From Pseudarthrobacter polychromogenes (GTDB lineage: Bacteria > Actinomycetota > Actinomycetes > Actinomycetales > Micrococcaceae): a stretch of 64,000 nucleotides of DNA. Below, one piece after another: positions 62,185-64,000 of this stretch. The notes under the pieces are model-generated. The model made no database searches. It was not told the origin of the DNA and saw nothing but the letters and a program-made list of their open reading frames with translations. Position 1 is the first letter of the stretch; every line of letters begins with the position of its first letter. The translations under genes and the position numbers were made by a program. The stretch is taken from assembly GCF_014644495.1 (NCBI RefSeq), contig NZ_BMKU01000002.1:1-64000 (forward strand), written 5' to 3'.

Positions 62185-62568
62185 CTACTTGCCGGCGGTA
62201 CGGGTCTTGCTCTTGGGTTCTTTCGGCGGCATGCCCGCCACGTGCTCATAGGCTTTGTGGATCCATGCTTTGGCGCGGGCGTCGTCGCCGTCGCCTTCCT
62301 CGTTCCAGATTTCCGGCAGGCCGGTGTACTCGCGCATCGGCCGGTCCGCCGGGCCGAACGGGACGGTCTGCTCGCCGCTTTCGAGCTGCTGCCTGTTCTC
62401 CGGGGAGAGCCGGATGCCGATGGTGCCCCCGAAAAGCCCTGCGAACATGTTGCCGTTGACGAACGCGCCCAGGTTGCCGAACATCGGCTTCACCGACACG
62501 TCCGGGACGTCCGGGACCAGGGACCGGAAGCGCTCCTTGTCAGCGTCCGTCGCTTTGGGCATCTCCAT
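62185..62568 (-). CDS. TfoX/Sxy N-terminal domain protein
   Basis: A 127-residue protein with the TfoX_N domain: VSVKPMFGNLGAFVNGNMFAGLFGGTIGIRLS, followed by the FGPADRPMREYTGLPEIW stretch and a basic tail (PPKEPKSKTRTAGK). In gamma-proteobacteria TfoX turns on competence; in Actinobacteria the role is unknown. GGGGAAGC precedes the ATG at 62568. Confidence 0.87.
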   Translation of the reverse strand: MEMPKATDADKERFRSLVPDVPDVSVKPMFGNLGAFVNGNMFAGLFGGTIGIRLSPENRQQLESGEQTVPFGPADRPMREYTGLPEIWNEEGDGDDARAKAWIHKAYEHVAGMPPKEPKSKTRTAGK

Positions 62569-62730
62569 TGCTTCCCCCTGGGATCGGACGGCTGGGTGCG
62601 GTGCCTGCTGGTGTGTGCAGGATATGCCCTGCCGGGTGGGCCGGGGAACACCCGCCGGTCCGCCGTCGTTGTGCCGGTAGGCAGCGCGCCCACACCGGGC
62701 GCCGGACGTTCCCCAACCAAAGGACACCCC

Positions 62731-63552
62731 TTGACCCCTCGCACCATCGTGATCACCGGCGCCAGCGACGGCATCGGCGCAGCAGCCGCGCGTACCCTGG
62801 CCAAAGCAGGGGACCAGGTGGTCGTCGTCGGCCGCTCGGAGGAAAAGACACGGGCCATTGCCAAGGAGCTGGACGCCGACTACTTCGTCAGCGACTTCTC
62901 CGACCTCGCCCAGGTCCGCACCCTGGCCGCGCAGCTGGAGTCCGACTACCCGCGCATCGACGTCCTGGCCAACAATGCCGGCGGCATCATGGGCAAGCGC
63001 ACCCTCACCGTGGACGGCAACGAGGCAACGTTCCAGATCAACCACCTGGCCCCGTTCCTCCTCACCACGCTGCTGATGGAGACCCTCGTTGCCAGCAATG
63101 CGAAGGTGATCAACACCTCCAGCGGCGCCAACAGCTTCGGCAAGCTGGACCTGTTCGACCTCAATTCCGAGCAGGGCTACTCCACCAACCGCGCCTACGG
63201 CACCGGCAAGCTGGCCAACATTCTCTTCACCTCTGAGCTGCACCGCCGCTTTGGCGAACAGGGAATCACGACGGCGGCGTTCCACCCCGGCGTTGTGCGC
63301 ACCAACTTCGCGGCGGACTCTACCAGCCCCTTCCGGCACGCTTACAAGACCCTGCTGAACCGCTTCATGCTGACCCCGGACCAAGGTGCCGACACCCTGC
63401 TGTGGCTGATCAACGGCACGGCGGGCAAGGACTGGATCTCCGGTGCGTACTACTACAAGCGCGCGCTGGCCAAGGCCAACCCCCAGGCTTACGACGCCGA
63501 GCTGGCCCGCCGCCTGTGGGAGCAGAGCGAGGAACTGGTCAAGGCCGATTAA
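62731..63552 (+). CDS. SDR oxidoreductase (retinol dehydrogenase-like)
   Basis: A 273-residue short-chain dehydrogenase. Cofactor loop ITGASDGIG with Arg after strand 2 (VVVGRSEEK) favouring NADP+; NNAGG; catalytic Ser in NTSSGANSF and Tyr-x-x-x-Lys in YGTGKLANI. The start is a TTG at 62731, chosen because AAAGGAC lies 5 bp upstream and the protein then begins with the first strand. Substrate unknown. Confidence 0.85.
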   Translation: MTPRTIVITGASDGIGAAAARTLAKAGDQVVVVGRSEEKTRAIAKELDADYFVSDFSDLAQVRTLAAQLESDYPRIDVLANNAGGIMGKRTLTVDGNEATFQINHLAPFLLTTLLMETLVASNAKVINTSSGANSFGKLDLFDLNSEQGYSTNRAYGTGKLANILFTSELHRRFGEQGITTAAFHPGVVRTNFAADSTSPFRHAYKTLLNRFMLTPDQGADTLLWLINGTAGKDWISGAYYYKRALAKANPQAYDAELARRLWEQSEELVKAD

Positions 63553-63599
63553 GTTCTAGCCCTCGCAGCCGGTGACGTCACGGAGGTGCTGGGGATAGT

Positions 63600-63659
63600 A
63601 ACTGGGTAGCGCTAAGTGTCGTTATGAGCCGTCAAAACGACACTTAGCGCTACCTAGTT
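63600..63659. terminator. 24-bp inverted repeat between convergent genes
   Basis: The left arm 63600-63623 contains GGTAGCGCTAAGTGTCGTT; the right arm 63636-63659 is its reverse complement over 24 bp with one mismatch, with a 12-nt loop. It overlaps the stop codon of the PaiB-like gene and follows the SDR gene. Confidence 0.75.
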
Positions 63660-64000
63660 GGGTCGGCGGGCGCGCTCTACATCCGCCGCGGACTCGGACT
63701 GACCGCGGGCTACCAGGCCCGCCACCACGCCGTCCACGTCCGCTTCCGGCCGGTTCTGGCTCAGCTTCGCCTTGGCCTCGATCCGGGTGATGACCAGCTC
63801 CACGCCCACGATGGCCCGCAACTGCCCGGCAATGAAGCGCTCCGGTGCATCGTCCACGTCCCAAGGATGGTCGAAGCCGGACTCGTGCACTCCGGTGAGC
63901 CGCCGGACCTGCCGGTCCAGCCAGGCCGGATCGTCATGGATCACCAGCCGCCCGTACACGTGCGCAGTGGTGTAGTTCCAGGTCGGGACAACCCGCCCGT
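63654..64000 (-). CDS. PaiB-like FMN-binding protein (5-prime part cut off)
   Basis: The C-terminal part (about 115 residues) of a PaiB/FMN-binding split-barrel protein. Readable blocks are VPTWNYTTAHVYG at the window edge, then DDPAWLDRQVRRLTGVHE, HPWDVDDAPERFIAGQLRAIVGVELVITRIEAKAKLSQNRPEAD. Such proteins act as negative transcription regulators or flavin reductases. The gene runs off the window, so the start is missing. Confidence 0.92.
   Translation of the reverse strand, partial: GRVVPTWNYTTAHVYGRLVIHDDPAWLDRQVRRLTGVHESGFDHPWDVDDAPERFIAGQLRAIVGVELVITRIEAKAKLSQNRPEADVDGVVAGLVARGQSESAADVERARRPN

Noticed and set aside
63654..63959. PaiB-like protein as a complete 101-residue gene
   Set aside because: The frame continues upstream as VPTWNYTTAHVYG, the normal interior of the family, to the window edge.
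1..64000. CRISPR arrays, tRNA or rRNA genes, insertion sequences
   Set aside because: No repeat-spacer pattern, no cloverleaf or rRNA stretch and no transposase were found on reading either strand by eye.

Overview
The window reads as a chromosomal segment of a high-GC actinobacterium of the Micrococcaceae, most like Arthrobacter or Pseudarthrobacter. Codons end mostly in G or C, starts include many GTG and one TTG, Shine-Dalgarno sequences are strong (AAAGGAG type), and there is a mycothiol-era DsbA-like protein, an Actinobacteria-style SARP regulator and sugar operons under LacI and GntR control. This assignment comes from protein style and gene content; no database was searched. No tRNA, rRNA, CRISPR array, transposase or origin was seen.

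Layout. 1-1.1 kb: an AT-richer gene of the DUF6308 type. 1.1-5.1 kb: GNAT acetyltransferase, ribokinase, a divergent MFS carrier and a nucleoside hydrolase, together a ribonucleoside salvage cluster with a tandem operator between its arms. 5.2-9 kb: an aromatic-acid type MFS carrier, a GntR/UTRA regulator, a DsbA-like protein, a START-like protein, and a shrunken second copy of the GntR gene. 9-14.4 kb: secreted beta-helix protein, VOC protein, membrane-anchored HNH protein, hemerythrin-domain protein, phosphoesterase lipoprotein. 14.4-22.5 kb: a LacI regulator and a divergent operon (unknown protein, sugar ABC transporter, isomerase-like TIM barrel, Gfo/Idh/MocA dehydrogenase, small monooxygenase) that I read as a levoglucosan-type anhydrosugar pathway. 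Three near-identical operators sit in its promoter. 22.5-25.7 kb: TetR gene, SnoaL protein, NAD-binding reductase, Fcy1-like cytosine deaminase, flavodoxin.

25.8-29 kb: a first GntP-family permease with an SDR and an FCD-GntR regulator. 29-34.3 kb: SDR, GerMN-like lipoprotein, PhoD, a frameshifted subtilisin-like protease, a small membrane protein. 34.3-40.6 kb: GAF-domain activator divergent from a flavin monooxygenase with a fused NTF2-like domain, a butanediol dehydrogenase-like enzyme and a gamma-glutamyltransferase homologue. 40.6-42.4 kb: multicopper oxidase with a small SHOCT protein. 42.5-50.1 kb: a complete, translationally coupled Wadjet (jetABCD) plasmid-defence operon with a PIN/Phd toxin-antitoxin pair just upstream. 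This is the most striking system here; Wadjet itself is already described.

50.1-58 kb: alpha/beta hydrolase, flavoprotein, cold-shock protein with a structured leader, secreted lipase, a lone cytochrome c oxidase subunit I, SARP-type regulator, tiny membrane protein. 58.1-61.1 kb: GntR regulator, gluconokinase and gluconate permease, again with three tandem operators. 61.2-64 kb: GAF protein, TfoX-like protein, SDR and a PaiB-like protein cut by the window end. Long GC-rich hairpins fill most roomy junctions between convergent genes; two of them are copies of one another.
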